The translations under genes and the position numbers were made by a program. A DNA stretch of 64,000 nucleotides from Eledone cirrhosa (taxonomy: Eukaryota > Mollusca > Cephalopoda > Octopoda > Eledonidae), in contig OZ024743.1 in assembly GCA_964016885.1 (NCBI GenBank), positions 78,312,374-78,376,373 of the forward strand. Direction: 5' to 3'. Below are positions 1 to 11,300 of this stretch, one piece after another; the stretch's first letter is position 1, and each line of letters opens with the position of its first letter. Below the pieces are notes generated by a model. The model was given only the letters and a program-made list of their open reading frames with translations. It had not been told where the DNA came from and ran no database searches.

Positions 1-1253
1 AAATAAATAATTTGGAGATAAATATAGAGAATTTTGTATATCTACAAACATATGCGTACAGATGTACGCTAATGCTAGCAAATACATAAGTTATGTCATA
101 GTACCTAGGTGGTTCAATGCAGGAGGATGCAGAACAATAATATGAAAGATGTAAAATAAAAAAATTAAAAAAAAAATTAAAAAAATTAACTTACTAAAAT
201 TTTCACTCCAACTAATTAGTTTCTGTAATGGGATAAAGACAGTTACGTAATATAACTGTCGAGAATTCATTACGTCATCATGGAGTCTATTCTCAGCTAA
301 GTCTCCAGGCAATGCGCGGACACTGGGGACTCATATAAAAATAATAATAATTCGGTAGATGGAACAGCTAGCGGGGACTGGATTCCATGCACTGAAAAGC
401 TCGCTGTCTCTGGTCAAATGGCAGATTCTAAAGAATCAATCACGTGACACTGAGGCTAGTCGGAAGGAGTGGGATGGTAAGATGACAGAAGCCTACTGCC
501 ACACCAATGAATTAGTAGTGGTTTTGGCAGGTTTGCTCAACAAATAAATAATTTGGAGATAAATATAGAGAATTTAGTATATCTACTAACATATGCGTAC
601 AGATGTACGCTAATGCTAGCAAATACATAAGTTATGTCATAGTACCTATGTGGTTCAATGCAGGAGGATGCAGAACAATAATATGAAAGACGTAAAATAA
701 GAAAATTAAAAAAAAAATTTAAAAAATTAACTTACTTACTAAAATTTTCACTCCAACTAATTAGTTTCTGTAATGGAATAAAGACAGTTACGTAATATAA
801 CTGTCGAGAATTCATTACGTCATCAGGGAGTCTATTCTCAGCTAAGTCTCCAGGCAATGCGCGGACACTGGGGACTCATATAAAAATAATAATAATTCGG
901 TAGATGGAACAGCTAGCGGGGACTGGATTACATGCACTGAAAAGTTCGCTATCTCTGGTCAAATGGCAGATTCTAAAGAATCAATCACGTGACACTGAGG
1001 CTAGTCTGAAGGAGTGCGATGGTAAGATGACAGAAGCTTTTCAGTGCATGGAATCCAGTCCCTAACTAGTTGGAGTGAAAATTTTAGTAAGTAAGTTAAT
1101 TTTTTTAATTTTTTTTTAATTTTCTTATTTTACGTCTTTCATATTATTGTTCTGCATCCTCCTGCATTGAACCACGTAGGTACTATGACATAACTTATGT
1201 ATTTGCTAGCATTAGCGTACATCTGTACGCATATGTTAGTAGATATACTAAAT
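1..1253. repeat. Tandem duplication plus inverted partial copy (about 540-bp unit)
   Basis: A unit of about 541 bp (1-541) is repeated directly at 542-1036 with a few substitutions and loss of its last 50 bp or so. The stretch 1037-1253 is a reverse-complement patchwork of the same unit: 1037-1065 matches around 375-400 and 1069-1253 matches 568-765. The inverted piece carries variants of the second unit (for example the duplicated tactt near 730), so it probably derives from that copy. I see no coding potential; the small open frames here are not credible genes. Confidence 0.85.

Positions 1254-1331
<78 letters not shown>
1254..1331. repeat. Compound (CT)n(TA)n(AG)n self-complementary microsatellite
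   Basis: About 25 nt of CT, then about 34 nt of TA, then about 20 nt of AG. The CT and AG blocks are reverse complements, so the whole tract can fold into one hairpin. It begins exactly where the inverted repeat unit ends. Confidence 0.9.
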
Positions 1332-1369
1332 AGTTCTTATACCTTCCTTGACCTACAGGACGGCTGTAT

Positions 1370-1440
1370 GTTGTGTTGGAAAAGAACCGCATAACCCATG
1401 CAAGCATGGAAAAACAAATGCAAAATGGTGATGGTGATGA
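1370..1440 (+). mobile_element. Tail fragment of the RTE-like LINE / SINE family
   Basis: The phrase around 'cataacccatgcaagcatgg' followed by a GAT-rich end matches the conserved 3' tail seen complete at 60110-60240 and 53820-53915. Only the last 70 bp or so are present. Confidence 0.6.
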
Positions 1441-2381
1441 TTTTAAATATATATGGTTCAAGGCAGTGTTAGGAGGGAAAGGAAATGAGGTGTGTCTCCA
1501 CCTCCAATATTGAATATACTGAGGGAATTTTTTCATCCAGTTATTAGGTTGTCTCTATACTTTTTTCCACTGCGTCTTCCTTTCAAATGGTAATTAGATA
1601 TAATTTTTATAAACTACTTATTTTTGCATTCAATTATGTATGTAATTATCACATAATTATTTAATTTGCTTTGACATTCTGCAAATTTTCATTGTCTATT
1701 TAACTCTTTTTGCGTACCTAAATGATGTGTGAAGAAAAAGATGTATATTCGCTCATGTCTATCTCCTGGTCTCGTATAGATTTCGACAAGGGGATTTTGA
1801 TCCATTCCTGTCCAGTGTAGCTTTGTTGTATTGTCTTTGTGTTTGCCGGTTGGTATTGTAGGGCTTGAAATTTTAGAGCATTTTCTATAAAGATTTTCTT
1901 TATAGTTTTTTCTATGGTCTTTACAAACACTAGCTCCATACCATAACTCCTCATTTATATATATATTTTTAAAAAATATATATCTATGGTCATATACTAA
2001 TCTCATACCATTCGCATCACCTCATTAATTCCTTATAGTGCATATCCCCTTTAACGATGTCTAAACAGGATAACATACCCACTAGTCTGTGACAAACTAA
2101 TGACCAGCTTAAACCTCCTACCCCTAGTACAACATCGCATTCTTTCATCTCATATCACGCAAAGCCCGACCACATCCACACCACACACATCACCACGTAC
2201 AGGCCGACATGTCTAGGGCAAGCCAAAACACCACACCCTGCCACTCACATCAACCATTGCTCCTCACCACTACCTCGTCACTACACTCACCCCCACCCCA
2301 CCTATCGTATATGCCAAAACATTCCTCATAATTAAACCACCAATCAAAACAACATAAACTGACCAACATATGAATGCGAAA
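1441..2381. other. Region without recognisable gene
   Basis: AT-rich up to about 2040, then C/A-rich with many short CCAC/CACA runs to about 2340. The open frame on the minus strand at 1689-2006 has no recognisable domain and is probably chance. Confidence 0.5.
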
Positions 2382-2659
2382 TGTTAGACATTTATATGCC
2401 ATGTATATTTATTGTCATTACTACAACAGAGGTCAGACGAGCTTTTGATTCCAGAGTCGGACCAGATCGATACAGATCGAACCTTGAGCTGATCAATAGT
2501 GAAACGCACATCACCAATCAATAAACGTAACGAAGGCTAAATAAATCGTCCTTGTATTAATATTATATTACACTCTGTCTAGCTCTACTACACCTCGCCA
2601 CTGACATGAACCTAAACATCGAGTGCTCAGCTGGGTGAACCTAGAGTAACCTCACGTTA
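2382..2659. repeat. Possible solo LTR
   Basis: The segment begins TGTTAG and ends GTTACA and contains an AATAAA signal near 2542, which is the layout of a retrotransposon LTR. No matching target duplication is visible on the flanks and no second copy exists in the window, so this is only a suggestion. Confidence 0.2.
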
Positions 2660-2665
2660 CACTCC

Positions 2666-2667
<2 letters not shown>

Positions 2668-2722
<55 letters not shown>
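2668..2722. repeat. (TA)n microsatellite
   Basis: Uninterrupted TA array of roughly 27 units lying immediately beside the end of a Penelope-like 3' fragment. The same arrangement is seen at 25543-25611. Confidence 0.95.
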
Positions 2723-2726
<4 letters not shown>

Positions 2727-2990
2727 AAAATGGAACGGGAACAAAATAGAGAGACAGTACGAACAAAGGTTTATTAGTTTCACGCTCTTGAGAGGGGGGG
2801 GGACGTTTCGGGCATAAGCACTTCTTCAGGCGAAAAGTGTGTGGGAAGAGAGTTCCAAGGGTATGTAGGGGAATGGGGGAGAGACATTTAGAAAAAAGGG
2901 GGTGAGAGGAAACGGTACTAATGAAAATAAATATAAAAACATAATAAAAATTAAAATAAACATATATATATAAGGAGAAGAGATCGAAAA
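2723..2990 (-). mobile_element. 3'-end fragment of a Penelope-like element
   Basis: Closely similar to 25612-25820, the 3' end of the larger Penelope-like element. Shared landmarks are a GAACA..GGGACAAAA start, 'ttcacgctct', 'cgtttcgggcataagc' and a CTTC..CAGG block. No coding sequence remains. It abuts a (TA)n array on the same side as the larger copy, consistent with 5'-truncated insertion. Confidence 0.65.
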
Positions 2991-3130
2991 TGCAACTGGA
3001 GTCTTTTAACGAATATTTATTTGTTTTCCTTATCAACACCACCTCCTCCTCATTAGATGTGACTAACAGAAGGTGAGTCATCAATATCAGTCAGCATAAC
3101 AGCTGCAGCAGGGTTGGAACAAACTGGCAC

Positions 3131-3570
3131 TCAAAGAATGAGTTGAGTTTTAGTTTCTGTTGATAAATCAATGTTCACGATTTTACCATCAGGGGTTCTC
3201 ACATATATAACAGAGAATTGGATATCCTTCACAATGAGGGTGGGGTCACCATTTTCATCATCCTTGCTTTCTCTACTCTCTTTAACAAAACTTTCATCCA
3301 TTGTTTCTTCTTTTAACACTTAGTTGGAATGGCTTCCTTTGTCTTCTAGCCAGATTCTACTGACATCTTCTGTAGCATGTTTCACCTGCCTTTTGAAGTA
3401 TATCATATCACAAAACTGTCAAACAGAATATTACAGACATGAGGTTATAGTAGTTCTTAACTGTTACTTACAGTTCTTTCTTCTTGTGTGTCTTCCATAA
3501 GATTCTCCTCCTTTATCACCATGACACTTTTGTTCACATCTTTAGTCATGAACTCTAGTGAGCCTCAAAA
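3131..3570 (-). pseudogene. Possible exon fragments of an unidentified protein
   Basis: On the minus strand an ATG near 3550 opens a short acidic peptide beginning MTKDVNKSVMVIKEEN, ending at a good donor (GTAAGT) near 3470. A second open stretch (3131-3319) encodes 62 residues rich in E, D and K, containing IVKDIQFSVIYVRTPDGKIV. The style resembles acidic N-terminal regions of regulatory proteins, but no domain is recognised. An in-frame TAA just upstream of the second segment and the lack of a clear acceptor argue for a relic or chance. I cannot name a function. Confidence 0.25.
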
Positions 3571-3589
3571 CGCCAAATCAAACTGCAAT

Positions 3590-4450
3590 GTAAAACTCGA
3601 AAGATAAAGAATAACTGGTGGTGTGAAGTTTCAAAAGAGATGCAAGAAGAAATAGGGCTTATAGCTGCAGAGACATGAAGGCATTATACAGCAAAATAAG
3701 GCAAGATTTTTGGTCCACAGCCCTAAAAAGTGGTACCATTGAAGTCAAAAGATGGGAACGCCCTCATCGTAGATCCAACGGGAATCATGAGTCAGTGGAC
3801 TAAACACTTTAAATATCTGTTTGACAACCCATCAGTAGTTGATGAGGGAAGTATTAATGGACTGCCTCAAAAAGAGACTGTAACAGATCAATGATCCAAC
3901 CATTGATGAGTTAAGGTCTACTGCTACAGCCGTTCATAGGCTCTCGATATACAAGGGCAAGGGCTCCAATTCGGAATGTGGTGATTGTCATGGTATAAGT
4001 CTGCTCGAATCAGTAGGAAAGTCTTATCCAATGTCTTGCTGAATCATCTAATAAAATGGATCTACCCTGTTGTCATCCCTGAGACCCAGTGTGGATTCAG
4101 AGCTGGCCGGGGTACTATGGACATGATTTTCTCAGCCCAACAGCTTATAGTGAAATGTGTTGAGCAACAAGTGTCACTATACCAAGTATTTGCAGACCCT
4201 ACCAAAGCCTTCGATACTGTTAATAGTAGTGCATTGTGGGTTATATTAGGGAAACTTGTATTCCTCCATGAATTTGTTGAAATATAAAAAAAAACTCCAT
4301 AAAAATATGAAAGCAAAAGTGAACTTCAAAGGGACACTGTCAGAGCCAATATCAGTGGAAAATGGTGTGAAGCAAGACGACATACTTGCATCCACTCTGT
4401 TCTCCATCTACTTTGCCGGGGTGCTGACATATGCATTCCAAGCCTTCTAA
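3590..4450 (+). pseudogene. Non-LTR retrotransposon fragment: linker and reverse transcriptase
   Basis: In broken frames this encodes the region before the reverse transcriptase (around 3590-3960) and its first palm motifs. Recognisable pieces are GISLLESVGKVLSNVLLNHL (3990-4050), PETQCGFRAGRGTMDMIF (4080-4130) and the motif A region DPTKAFDTVN (4195-4225), where the usual L before TKAFDTVN is P. A second piece (4256-4450) has VENGVKQDDILASTLFSIYF, a degraded motif B. Several stop codons and frameshifts. This family differs from the RTE-like copies at 19.7, 43.7, 51.8 and 57.1 kb. Inactive remnant. Confidence 0.75.
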
Positions 4451-4987
4451 ATCGGTGTATACTTGTGTATTAGAACTTCTGGCAAAGTATTTAATCTAAG
4501 ACTGTTTAACACCAAGTCCAAAACATCATCAGGCTTCTCTCGTTTTGGGGTAGGTAAACCCATAGCTAAACGGAGAGAGGGCGGTGTTGGCTTCGCCATT
4601 AGAACATCCCTGCTTGATCGTATGGAATCTCCTATTGGTGTAACCGATCGCAATATGAAGCTTTGTATTCCTCTGAGACATGACTGTTATGTAACACTTT
4701 TATCTGTTTATGCACCAAACCTATAGTCCAGTGAGATGGTCATTGATTCTTTCTATGAGTCTCTTCGTGCTGCCATTGCATGCACACCTGCTGACGATAA
4801 ATTATTACTTCTCGGTCATTTTAATGCTCGTGTGGGGAGTGATCACGAAACATGGGGCGCCCTCGATCCATTTGGTATTGGTAAAATGGACACCAGCGAC
4901 CTGAGGTTGCTTGAACTCTGCTCAGAACTCAACTTAACCGTCTGCAACACTCTTTTCCGCCAGAAGGTCAAATATAAATATACCTGA
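4451..4987 (+). pseudogene. Non-LTR retrotransposon endonuclease fragment, out of order
   Basis: Open pieces at 4463-4726 and 4736-4987 read as part of an AP-type endonuclease: GGVGFAIRTSLLDRM, CYVTLLSVYAPNL, then DDKLLLLGHFNARVGSDHE. The usual GDFNA motif is changed to GHFNA, so a catalytic aspartate is missing. In a working element the endonuclease lies before the reverse transcriptase; here it follows 3590-4450, so the locus is rearranged or made of two insertions of one family. Confidence 0.75.
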
Positions 4988-5000
4988 TATCATCCAAAGG

Positions 5001-5098
5001 TTAACTATGCCTTTCATGCTACCGGGGTCGATAAAATAAAGTACCAGTAATGCACTGGGTAATTGCCAGCCTTGTGCCAAAAGTAGAAATAATTATAC
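5001..5098 (+). mobile_element. tRNA-derived SINE, 3' part only
   Basis: Matches the body and 3' part of the SINE seen complete at 39865-40057: 'ggggtcgataaaataaagta', then CCAGTAATG and GCCTTGTGCCAAAAGTAGAAA. The tRNA-like head is missing. It separates two LINE fragments. Confidence 0.85.
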
Positions 5099-5470
5099 AA
5101 AGGCAAAGGGGAAAAATTGATATGTGGAAACCGTGGCATCACTTTGTTGGAAGCTTTTGGCAAGGTTCTTGTAAGACTTTTGTTCAACAGTCTGGAGGAG
5201 GATATCTGTCCTATAACTATCCCAGAATCACAGAGTGGTTTTAGTGGAGGAAGAGGAGCAGTTGACATGATTTTCTCTGTAAGACAAATACAAGAAAAAT
5301 GCATTGAGCAGTGTGTCCTATATCAAGTGTTTGTCGACCTAACGAAGGCTCTCGACACAGTTAACGGAGAGGTACTCTGGAGAATACTTGGAAAAGTAGG
5401 ATGTCCACCCAAATTTGTGTGTATGCTAAAGCAGCTGCACAGAAATATGAAAATAATAAATAAATAGGTG
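5099..5470 (+). pseudogene. Non-LTR retrotransposon reverse transcriptase fragment
   Basis: The 116-residue frame (5117-5467) contains NRGITLLEAFGKVLVRLL, PESQSGFSGGRGAVDMIF and FVDLTKALDTVNGEVLWRIL, the first conserved blocks of a non-LTR reverse transcriptase palm. It matches the family at 3985-4287. The catalytic YADD block is absent; the fragment stops at about 5465. Together with 3590-4987 it shows at least two broken copies of one family here. Confidence 0.8.
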
Positions 5471-5589
5471 GACAAGCAAAACCAAGGGTTGTTCCCAGCG
5501 GAAAAGACCCAGAGATTTGTATGCGCACATGTGAACATGTTAACAGTTTCTCATAGAACCATGTAGCTAAAGATGAGTCTATAAATCCT

Positions 5590-5805
5590 GAAAATATATA
5601 TATTTTGTTGTTGCTGATGTTGTTGTTATTGTCACTGTTGCTGTTGTTGGCTTCCTCTTGTTAATGGTATTGGTGGTGATTGCTGATATGATGATGGTGT
5701 ATACACATATATGATGTTGTTGCTGGTGTTGTTGTTATTGTAACTGTTGCTGTCATTGCCTTCCTCTTGTTAATGGTAGTGATAGTTGTTACTGCCACCT
5801 GTCAA
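5590..5805. repeat. TTG-rich repeat, two copies of about 105 bp
   Basis: The block around 5606-5690 (GATGTTGTTGTTATTG ... CTTCCTCTTGTTAATGG) recurs at 5713-5800 with few changes. No coding potential recognised. 5805-6185 holds nothing I recognise. Confidence 0.7.
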
Positions 5806-6184
5806 GCTGGCTGCTGAGTCAACTTCTGAGAGTGAAACTCCAATGCCTTCTTTATCACACTAACTTACTGCATTTTGTTTTATTCTATTTTTTATTGTCA
5901 TTTTGATTTATTCCTGTTTTATATTTTCTGATGCGTAAATAGCATTTTTATACTTAACTTCTCATTCCTGAATTCTACCGCGTGGTGGATAGTCACTTCC
6001 ACAAACAATTATAAGCTTTCTGATGAAGTGTGATAAATACTTAAGTATTGCATATGATTGAACAATATATGTTGTAGTCAGCATATGTAGACAATATAAA
6101 TAGACACGGAAACATATGTTAAAGCAAATAAATTCCTAATTTCCTTTCTCGCCGAAGCTTATAATTTTCTTGGTGCATTACTTG

Positions 6185-6185
<1 letters not shown>

Positions 6186-6272
<87 letters not shown>
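6186..6272. repeat. (TA)n microsatellite
   Basis: About 85 bp of nearly pure TA directly outside the left arm of the large palindrome that follows. Confidence 0.95.
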
Positions 6273-6276
<4 letters not shown>

Positions 6277-7145
6277 GAAACACACAGATACATGCGGACG
6301 CACACATATATACATGAATGCATCCGCGCCCAACTGTGAGTTAAGTGTGCCAACTTCACCGATGTTGCTCAATGAATGACTGGGACAGACCAATTCAGTT
6401 TGAACTAGACTGAACCAGTATCAGAGTTAAAAATACATTATGAAGAGAGAAGAAACATTTAGATATAATTAGTAATAAAATGTATCATACCTAAACTGTT
6501 CCTAAATTCCTCGACTACGTAGTTTCGTGGCATAAACAAAAACAATATATCAAAGATATAGAGTCCTTGCGAGGTCTGCCGACTTATCAAGAGGATACCT
6601 CATTTTACTAGTCTCAAGAACGCGTCTACACGACGTGAGAAAGAATCCCAAAAGGCGGAGGGGGAGATAGTCACGCGATATAACGGTCGAGAAACAGAGC
6701 TAAGCCTCTTATAACCACGAAGAACTCGCCGTTATATCGCGTGACTATCTCCCCCTCCGCCTTTTGGGATTCTTTCTCACGTCGTGTAGACGCGTTCTTG
6801 AGACTAGTAAAATGAGGTATCCTCTTGATAAGTCGGCAGACCTCGCAAGGACTCTATATCTTTGATATATTGTTTTTGTTTATGCCACGAAACTACGTAG
6901 TCGAGGAATTTAGGAACAGTTTAGGTATGATACATTTTATTACTAATTATATCTAAATGTTTCTTCTCTCTTCATAATGTATTTTTAACTCTGATACTGG
7001 TTCAGTCTAGTTCAAACTGAATTGGTCTGTCCCAGTCATTCATTGAGCAACATCGGTGAAGTTGGCACACTTAACTCACAGTTGGGTGCGGATGCATTCA
7101 TGTATATATGTGTGCGTCCGCATGTATCTGTGTGTTTCTAAATAT
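6271..7145. repeat. Large inverted repeat (arms about 416 bp, spacer 42 bp)
   Basis: Left arm 6271-6686 is the reverse complement of right arm 6729-7145 with very few differences. The outer ends read TATTTAGAAACACACAG and its complement. The near-identity of the arms suggests recent origin or gene conversion. No transposase is visible. The open frame at 7108-7335 starts inside the right arm and is not a credible gene. Confidence 0.9.
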
Positions 7146-7572
7146 ATTAATAACTCCCTCTGGTCGAGCAATCTTTGAAGTGTGGGGACAACTGGAAAGC
7201 TTCCATTACTCATACTTCTCGCCTTCTTCACTACCTCTTCTACGGCCTCGATATGAATGCCCCCTCCGCCTCCGTGGTATTTTCTTCGTGGTTATAAGAG
7301 GCTTAGCTCTGTTTCTCGACCGTTATATCGCGTGACTATCTCCCCCTCCGCCTTTTGGGATTCTTTCTCACGTCGTGTAGACGCGTTCTTGAGACTAGTA
7401 AAATGAGGTATCCTCTTGATAAGTCGGCAGACCTCGCAAGGACTCTATATCTTTGATATATTGTTTTTGTTTATGCCACGAAACTACGTAGTCGAGGAAT
7501 TTAGGAACAGTTTAGGTATGATACATTTTATTACTAATTATATCTAAATGTTTCTTCTCTCTTCATAATGTA
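7146..7572. repeat. Third copy of the palindrome sequence with unique left part
   Basis: From about 7285 to 7570 the sequence repeats 6723-6990 in direct orientation and also carries the 40 bp or so (GAGGCTTAGCTCTGTTTCTCGA) that lie in the spacer of the palindrome. 7146-7284 is not found elsewhere in the window. The parent element may therefore be the 7108-7570 arrangement, with the palindrome formed by an inverted partial duplication of it. Confidence 0.75.
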
Positions 7573-7859
7573 TATATATATATATATATATAAATAAAAT
7601 TAAAAAAATTAAGTCAAATATTTAAAATTTGGCTTCGTTTATTAAAGATGTGCTGCTATATATAGTAATACAACCAACATATACTCAAAATTTTTATATA
7701 TATATATATATATATAAACGAAGATTATATATGAGGCACTTTGATGTGTCTTTCAAATTAGTCCACAGGCATTTTAATTCAAATATTGTCCACCCAAAGC
7801 ACCAACAACAACAACCACAGAACCAACAACAGCAACAAAAACAACCACTGGTCAAGTAG
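7573..7859. other. AT-rich and CAA-rich spacer
   Basis: Contains two short TA arrays (about 7572-7592 and 7697-7716) and a CAA/CAG-rich stretch (about 7800-7850). The Gln/Asn-rich frames here are translations of that repeat. Confidence 0.6.
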
Positions 7860-7992
7860 TATGTATGTTTATCATAGTTGTCTCTTGACAGGACAATGGT
7901 GGGAACTCCCAATAATAGGTAGTTTTAGAGGCGAGAACGCTCAGATTCGGTTTCGAATATTCACCAGGTAAAACATAGGAGTATTCGGTTAC
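7860..7992 (+). mobile_element. End fragment of the TGTAAC non-autonomous DNA element
   Basis: Similar to the last 130 bp of the element complete at 37529-38269: GACAATGGTG, CAGATTCGGTTTCGAAT, TAAAACATAGGAGTATT. It ends in CGGTTACA, the complement of the TGTAAC-type start seen in the other copies. The Tx1 LINE inserted just beyond this end. Confidence 0.65.
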
Positions 7993-8003
7993 ACATATAT
8001 AGA
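7981..8003. repeat. Target site duplication of the Tx1-like LINE (3' side)
   Basis: A 23-nt sequence beginning GTATTCGGTTACACATA, identical to 13825-13847. The identical flanks bracket the LINE and mark its insertion site. Confidence 0.85.
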
Positions 8004-8344
8004 TTTCTTTATTTACCATAAAGGCATAAAAAGAAGGGACAAATACAAAGGGGGAGTTTACATATAATCGAGTAAAAAGGGTGTAACATGAAAATAATCG
8101 AAAATAACCTCAAAAGGGAGGGGACGTGATGGGGGTTGCACACACCCCCGAAAAAGTGTGCAATCCTTTGCCCGGGGAGCACATGGAGAAGGTGCTCCCC
8201 TCTCCTTTACTTCTTTACCTACAGGATGGTATACAGAGAAGGCCCATTTACACGAGCCATTCTCGCCACTATCACCCACCTTTCATAAAACTGCCTGTGG
8301 CCAAGCACCTCTCTCTCCATTCTTATCCTTCTTCCGAAGTGATA

Positions 8345-11300
8345 TCAGAAGAAGTAGACCAGACTATGGCCAGAGAGGAAGTTGCCTGACCTCAGACCTT
8401 TCAATCGTGTCCACCAAATAACCTCTTTCAACATGGCTATTACGCACAGAAAAACCGCCTTTGCTTCCTTTGTGAAGAGGGGAGGCGGTTTGATTGTCAT
8501 CACGGACTCGGCGGTCAATTTAATCGGCGCCACCCGCGACAGCAGTCGTTCGGCGTAGCCCCACAGATCAGCCACGCCCGGACATTGCACCAATGCGTGC
8601 GCAACGGTTTCTTCGTGACGCACGCATCTAGGGCAAATCTTTTTTGAGGGATCCCTGCCCGGGCGCCCGTGTTTGTAGAGCCTCTCTCGAACGGGTAGAG
8701 CCCCCCGGTAGCACTGCCAGGCCAGTGACTTCTGGAAGTTGTCCATTGGTCCTGGGCCGAAAGTCCTACCGAACAGGCTGGCCAGTTCGTCTTCTTCCAT
8801 GTCCAGCGACTCTCCAAGGGTGTCATCGCCCCTGCTAGCCACCAGCCCTCTATAGAATGCTGAGGTGGATTCTCCACCGATGGCCTGGCCCGCTTGCCAG
8901 AGAGCCCTGAGCGCCTGAGCACACTCAGTGTGCCAGTCTCCCAGTTTTCCGGATCTTTGCTTGACCCAGGACTGTAGCTCGGTGAGCGAGACGAGTCTCG
9001 GAAAGGCTCGTTTCACGAACGGAGCCCACACCGGTTGACCAGTGAGGAATACCTGTAGGTGCCGTAGCCTTAATGCGTGCCTACGCATCATCAACCACGG
9101 CATCCCCAGCCCTCCTTTCGAAGGTTGTTGGCAGCAGATGGATCTTCTCACCATAGGAGGACGCTTCTTCCAAAGAAATTGGAAGAGCATGCGTTCCATG
9201 GTGGTGAGTGTTTCCTTAGGGCAAGGCACGACAGTCAGGCGGTAGTAAGTGACGGACGCTATGTAAATGTTCGCCACCTCTGCCCGGCCTTTTAGGGACA
9301 GCTTACACTTGGCCCATTTCTGGGTTAGTGCAAACACCTTGTTCGTAACCTCGTTCCAGTTCTTTTCCACCTGGAGGTCCGGTCCAAACCAGACCCCAAG
9401 CAACTTTACCGGGCCCTCCGTCCAGTGTCCGACGACACCGTCAGGAGGCATCGGTCTGCCTCTCCACGTTCCGAGTTGCAGCCCGATGGATTTTTCCCGG
9501 TTCAGTTTCGCTCCTGACAACCTTTCGTACTCCTCCAGTAAGGTACCGATCGCCTCGATCTCCGAGTCGGTTGATACCATTACTGTTACGTCATCGGCGT
9601 AGGCCGACACCGCTTTGCTCAATCCTGGTTCCAGGGGGATACCCTGCAACAACTCCAACTTCCTCAGTAAAGGCTCGAGAGTCAATACGTACAGAAGGGA
9701 GGAGAGAGGGCACCCCTGTCGAATGGATCGTGTGATTTCGAACGGCTTTGAGAGGTAGCCGTTCACCTTGATCCTAGAACAGATGTGGTTGCTATGTAGG
9801 GCAGTGATCCAGCCTCTGAAAACAGGACCGAACCCAGCCGCCGCTAGCACCGCATCCAGGTAACCATGGTCGACCCTATCGAAGGCCTTAGACTGATCTA
9901 AGTTGATCAGGGCCCCACCGAAGCCGGGTTTGTTGCCAACCCTCTCTATGATGTATCGCATGAGGTGGAGGTTATCGTGAATGGACCTGGCTGGGATAGC
10001 ACATGTCTGCGCATCTCCCACCAGGCCACCCACGACAAGCGCCAACCTCTTTGCTAACACCTTGGCCAAAATCTTTAACTCTGTGTTTAGCAGGGTTATG
10101 GGCCGAAAATTATTTATATTATCCCCCTTGTTCTCGTCCTTCCTCACCAGCGTGACTACGCCCTTGGCTACAGAACAAGGAATTCTCCCGTTCTGCTGCC
10201 AATTGCAGTAGACCGCTTCGAGGAGTTCGGAGAAGAAGACCGGCATTGCTAAATAAAGTTCGTAAGGTATACCATCGAGACCTGGAGATTTGCGTCTTCT
10301 GCATTGGCTCAGCGCATCTCCGATCTCATCAGCCGAGATTGATCCCTCGCAGGACTCTGCCTCTTCGTTCGAGAGACGCGACAGGCCGTCGAGGTATGGA
10401 CCGAAATCCACGCCCCCGCCCGGACCCTCGCCTCCCCCGAACAATCGGGCAAAGTGCCTTTGAAAGGCCTCGCACATCTGCTTAGGCTCCCGGATCACCC
10501 GTCCATCTTCGTCTTGCAACGACCGGATGGTGGATCGATTTCCACTCTTAGCTTCTGTCACGCGGGCCCATCCAACGGCTTTGGCCCCCTCATTACCTAG
10601 AGCACGTATTTTACTTCGAATGACGCAGCCTTCGTGCTTTGCATCGAAAAACTGGTTCAAGGCCGTCCTCGATGCCAGCACTCTGGCCACATCTTCGCTC
10701 TTGATTGCCTCTTCTAATTTATCTGTTAATTCTTTCTCGTTTCTATTCCTATCGGCAGCTAACATCTTGCTATAACTTATTGATTCTGTTCTAATCTCTC
10801 TTTTGAGAGATGCCCACCATCGGTTGTTGACGATTGCACCCGTCAACCTCTCCTTAACTAATCTGCTAATCCGGTTTCTGTAAGTCTCTTTTGCCGGTAA
10901 AGACAAATTAAGTTTCCAGTAACCGGGACCCTGTCTATGTGTTTTCTCGAGATTGACCACGCAGGTCACTAATTTGTGATCCGTGTAGCCAACCGTGCGC
11001 ATTTCTGAACAGCTTAATATGTCCCTATCCTTACTTCTAACTAAGTATCTATCTAAGTACGATCTAGATTGACCACTGTGGTTTCTCCAAGTCCAGGTAG
11101 GCACAGTTGGAAAATCTAATCGATATCTATCGACCAAGTTAAAACGGTCGAGTAACCCCTTGAGGCTGTTACACCCCCCTCTATTAGGACATGCTCCTGC
11201 ATACTCCCAACGTGCATCCAGGATGTCATTCCAATCCCCCGCTAGAAGCAGGGAACGCGACGTTCCCAGAAAAGTCTCCAAACGCTGGAAGAAGTCGGGC

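Noticed and set aside
1195..1536. Open frames rich in Tyr-Ile or Ser-Leu-Arg-Glu over microsatellites (also at 6119-6307, 17861-18097, 22792-23070, 25321-25674, 36028-36262)
   Set aside because: They are direct translations of TA, CT or AG arrays and have no independent coding signal.
1689..2006. 105-residue minus-strand frame
   Set aside because: No recognisable domain, AT-rich composition and no splice or promoter context.
7108..7335. 75-residue frame in the palindrome arm
   Set aside because: It starts inside repeat sequence, has no domain, and the same sequence in the other arm is out of frame.
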